Positions 60,862 through 64,000 of a stretch of DNA of 64,000 bases are shown piece by piece. How positions within the stretch are numbered: the first letter of the stretch is position 1; every line of letters starts with the position of its first letter. The translations under genes and the position numbers were made by a program. The notes under the pieces were generated by a model that was given only the letters and a program-made list of their open reading frames with translations, had not been told where the DNA came from and did not search any database. The stretch comes from Heterotrichella gracilis (lineage: Eukaryota > Sar > Xanthophyceae > Tribonematales > Xanthonemataceae), in assembly GCA_032358255.1 (NCBI GenBank), contig JAULBX010013318.1:62001-126000 (forward strand). Reading direction: 5' to 3'.

Positions 60862-62102
60862 TTGGTGGATGGATGGGGTGGTCACCTGGGGGGCAAGGGC
60901 GTTGTAGCGCTGGGCATTTGCATTTTCAACAAGAGGAGCGATGCCCAGGCATGGCTATCAACCAATGGCAAGTATGCCTGCAAACTGCCAGTTTTGACCT
61001 CATGTCCTTTGGTTGAGGTTGTATGGATGCACGTTGTCAACCTGGCCTTTACGAATGGTATGCGGTGTGTGGGAGTTGTGATTTTACCCACTTTTCAGCA
61101 CCCCTGGCCAAGGAACCAACTGTGCAGGCGCACATGCTCTTCAGTCTATACCATGTGCTCAGCTGGTGCAAAAGACCTGAGCGTTGCTGCCAGGATGCAC
61201 CTCTAGATATGGAAAGATAGTTCTCACCAGCTATTGGTCAGCATATAGGGTAGAGAGATAGCTGGGAAAGCATCTCAGTTTCAACTGTGAGACTGAAACG
61301 GTGCCGGGGCTTAGGGGCTGGGGGGGGGGGGGGGGTTACTGTATCCAACGTTTTTTTTGCTTCTCTTCAACCGTATTCTTTTTCAGGGTGCCACCATGCG
61401 CAATAGTGCTCAGTGCTGGCGCTGTTCAATGTACGTCTTCAGCCTGTGTGTTTGCAAACCAACAGCAGGGCTCAGCTTGTTGAGCGCTATGTGCGCTCAC
61501 AGCAGTGTTTTGGTGGCCTTTTTATAGTCTATAGAAGTGACAATCGGATGCCAGAGCTCTGTAGCTAGTGCCATCCCTAGCATAGTGTAGCTAACGCTGT
61601 AGCTGAGTGTAGCAGGAAAGCTCAGAAGAGTGGCAGCACCCTAGACAACTTGACTCCAGGCTCATTGCCGTGGAGCACCCAAGTGAAGGCCCCTCCCTGG
61701 ACATACTTTTACCCTGCACTATGGGACTCGGTGTACTCGCAATTGTATGCCAGCTGGAGTCTAGTAAGGGCCCAGGTTTTGGACAAAAGTGCCACTGAAG
61801 CTTAGGGTTCAGCTTAGGGTTTGGTGTTAATGAACTGTTACAATAAGTGTCACGGGTAGGAACTCTCAGGGGGAATATATTATAAAAGATGCTCCCCTCG
61901 CCACATGGCGGCCGCAGAGTCTCACAGTCCATAAGACACGTCAGGTGCCACCTGGTCTCGTTCAACACAAAAGTTTGCAAGCGTGGCAGACAAGTGTTTT
62001 GTTGTCGTTCGTGCAGAGCGTGCCAAGGTGGCTGAGCTTCTGGTGAAGCATTCCAAGCGTGTGTTGCAGCGTTTGACTTTGCGAGTTGAGGCCTGGTGTG
62101 CA
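60862..62102. other. Spacer between VPS13B and the bZIP gene
   Basis: I see no supportable gene. It holds a 16-base poly-G run (61320-61335) and a degenerate telomere-like stretch near 61801-61822. The bZIP promoter and 5' UTR should lie at the right end. Confidence 0.45.
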
Positions 62103-63688
62103 ATGGCCGAGGCAGGCGCCAAAGTTGTGGCCCCAACGTCTGGCGTGGATCAGGGGCAGTCTCCTATCCCCGTGCCCAGCCCCGAGCAAGCAGCATTGGC
62201 AGCAGCTGGTGGCCAGGGCGCGGTCAACTGGAACGAGCAGTTGATGCAATACTACAAGCAGACAGGGGCCCAGCCGAACACGTTCTACCCTACCATGGCA
62301 GCCACGCACCCCTACGCAAACCTGGCAGCTGCGAGTTGGCAGGTACGGGCGTGTGACTTTCCTGTGACGACCTCCTGTTCAATGCAAACACGCAGGAAGA
62401 TGCTCAAGCCCTTTCTTTGTTTTCCTGCAGCCTTATATGGCGTACGGGCAGCTGTACCCTAGCCTGTTTCCTTTCGGCTATGCCCCCCCGAGCTCTGCTG
62501 CTGGCGCCACAACCGACACGGCAGCACCGACAGCCAGTGCGCCCTCAGGACAGGCCCAGGCGCTGCCAATCGGGCAGCCTGCCCCAGTCAATGGCGTGGC
62601 AACAAGTGCTTCGCCTTCAGACAAGGTGCGAGCCTGCCTATTCTGCAGATCCTGTCTCGGATGAGCAGTTGGAACCCCCTGTGCTTGAAGAAGCTCGACA
62701 GCTGACTGGATGGTGCCCTTGACAGCCAATTCACTCCCCATTTGTGGTGCAGGTGGCCAGCATTCCCGTCAAGGACGTCGTTCCTATCCCTGAACCCACC
62801 GTTGTTCCCGATGGGAGTGACAAGGGAAGCCCCAAGCAGAACGGGACTGCCGTGCCCGCCACATTCGCGAACGCCGAGTTGGGCCCATCCACCAGCGCTG
62901 CAGCCCTCGCAGCCCTGGCAGCCAACCCGGCAGCTGCTGCCAACGCAGAGTACTGGAGGCAACAGGTTGCTGCGGTTCAGCAGCAGCAGCAGCCCGAGAT
63001 GCAGCAGCTCGCTGTTGGGCAGGCCGTGCTGGTAGGTGCTCTGGTAAGCGATGGAATGCAGCATGACACGTCAGCAAAACCTTCCATGGCATTGCACAAG
63101 GCTGAAACCCCCTGGCAACCCAGTTTTGCTGTTATTTTAGGATCATACACTGGTGTTTAGTACATAGAGTTGTAGCAGGTGCACTTTGACAGCATTGATT
63201 TCATTGAATTGGTGTGCAGTCTTCAACCTGGTGGGGGACCCAAGACACTAATTTAACTGGGCGATCCAAAAAGCTCTCTCAGAATGCTTTCCTCCAACTC
63301 CCAGCGCTCGGTGGACGGCGTCCTTCAATGGCTTTGCTAGTTTTGTGCTGTGTCATCAAAGTAACTGGAGGCTATGCCATGCACTCTACTTTGTGCCCTC
63401 GGGCATTGACCACCTCTGAGACAAGTGCATTGACCACCTTGTGCCCCGCCACCCCTGTTTCAGGACGAGCGGGAGCTCAAGCGTCAGCGGCGCAAGCAGT
63501 CCAACCGCGAGTCTGCTCGCCGGTCTCGGTTAAGGAAGCAGGCGGAGTGCGAGGGCCTGGCAGGCACCCTCAAGGAGAGCCAGTCAGAGATGGACCAGCT
63601 GCGGTCAGAGAACGAGGAGCTGCGCGCACAGGTGCTCAGGCTCAAGGAAGAGCTGGCACTGGCACGCCAGGAGAAGGCACCAATGTGA
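62103..63688 (+). CDS. G-box-binding-factor-like bZIP transcription factor
   Basis: Four exons join in phase zero: 62103-62342, 62431-62625, 62753-63031 and 63464-63688. They encode 312 residues. The N-terminal half is Pro/Ala/Tyr-rich with [20 protein letters not shown] and [20 protein letters not shown], like the multifunctional mosaic region of plant GBFs. The last exon holds the bZIP: basic region [20 protein letters not shown] with the invariant N-x7-R, then Leu heptads through [20 protein letters not shown] and [12 protein letters not shown]. It would bind ACGT-core G-boxes as a dimer in the nucleus. The start is the first in-frame ATG; the frame stays open upstream without another ATG. 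Its target pathway cannot be told from sequence. Confidence 0.9.
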
Positions 63689-64000
63689 GAGGCTGTGGTG
63701 TGCTTGTGGCGGGAGTGTGGTTGTGAGGTGGTGGCGAGTGTTGGTATGGGGCGTGCCAGTTTTGCTTGAACCCTAGAGCTGCAGCGCCAGCTAGTGCAGC
63801 TTGCAGTTGCTATTAAAAGGCGATGTGCGTATCACAATGAGAGCGGGTACTAGCTGGTGCTTTTTCTTGCAGTGCTGCTGACAGAAGAGAGGCAAGTTTA
63901 ATTGTTTTGAATCAGACATCTTTTTGGTTGCACCGTTACCTCCCGAACCGTTTTACAGTCACCAATGTGTGCATACTGCATACCATACGTGCCGCAGTAA
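63689..64000. other. 3' flank of the bZIP gene
   Basis: Probably 3' UTR and spacer. I see no further gene before the window ends. Confidence 0.5.

Noticed and set aside
61320-61335. 16-base poly-G run
   Set aside because: Simple homopolymer and possible assembly-error site; not treated as a functional element.
61983-62102. Upstream extension of the bZIP protein (ADKCFVVVRAERAKVAE...)
   Set aside because: The frame is open but lacks an ATG; it would need an extra 5' exon for which I see no evidence.
61591-62136. Minus-strand open frame of 181 codons upstream of the bZIP gene
   Set aside because: Its sequence covers telomere-like repeats and the bZIP 5' region; composition is not protein-like.

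Overview
This is a 64 kb stretch of nuclear DNA from a photosynthetic eukaryote, most likely a green alga. It is intron-dense, with GC-rich exons, AT-richer introns and consensus GT-AG splice sites. It carries plant-type proteins (a GBF-like bZIP factor, a plant/bacterial-type methyltransferase, a GGM-tailed mitochondrial CPN60), scattered TTTAGGG-like motifs and no bacterial operon structure. I cannot name the genus. I built the exon models by hand from splice consensus, reading-frame phase and family similarity. For nine of the ten main genes all exons join in phase from ATG to stop. The GCP2 gene is cut by the left window edge.

Layout, left to right:
- GCP2, gamma-tubulin complex component (+), 72-8094, 5' truncated.
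- A 5 kb sparse region holding a possible tail-anchored protein (-), 10640-11176.
- A highly charged nuclear-type protein with an acidic first half and lysine-rich second half (+), 13076-17111.
- EMC10 (-), 18547-20595, head-to-head with a single-exon TRAPPC6/Trs33 (+), 21089-21601.
- Mitochondrial HSP60 (-), 22653-27704, 12 exons.
- Two consecutive but dissimilar T5orf172/GIY-YIG-like genes (+), 28379-30512 and 31796-33986.
- A SAM-dependent methyltransferase (-), 36821-39252.
- A possible 66-residue protein (-), 40434-40754.
- Mitochondrial ribosomal protein bL28m (+), 40971-41970.
- A 30-exon VPS13B-type lipid-transfer protein (+), 42758-60861, 3274 residues.
- A GBF-like bZIP factor (+), 62103-63688.

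Most genes are unrelated housekeeping functions: microtubule nucleation, ER membrane-protein insertion, Golgi tethering, mitochondrial folding and translation, and lipid transfer. They do not form one pathway. The less ordinary content is the pair of GIY-YIG-like genes and the small mobile-element remnants. These remnants are a 59-bp hAT-type foldback with a perfect 8-bp target duplication, a 45-bp palindrome with a 7-bp duplication, and the 3' end of a LINE reverse transcriptase. The last two share one VPS13B intron. I saw no tRNA, rRNA or CRISPR array, and no clear new multi-gene system.
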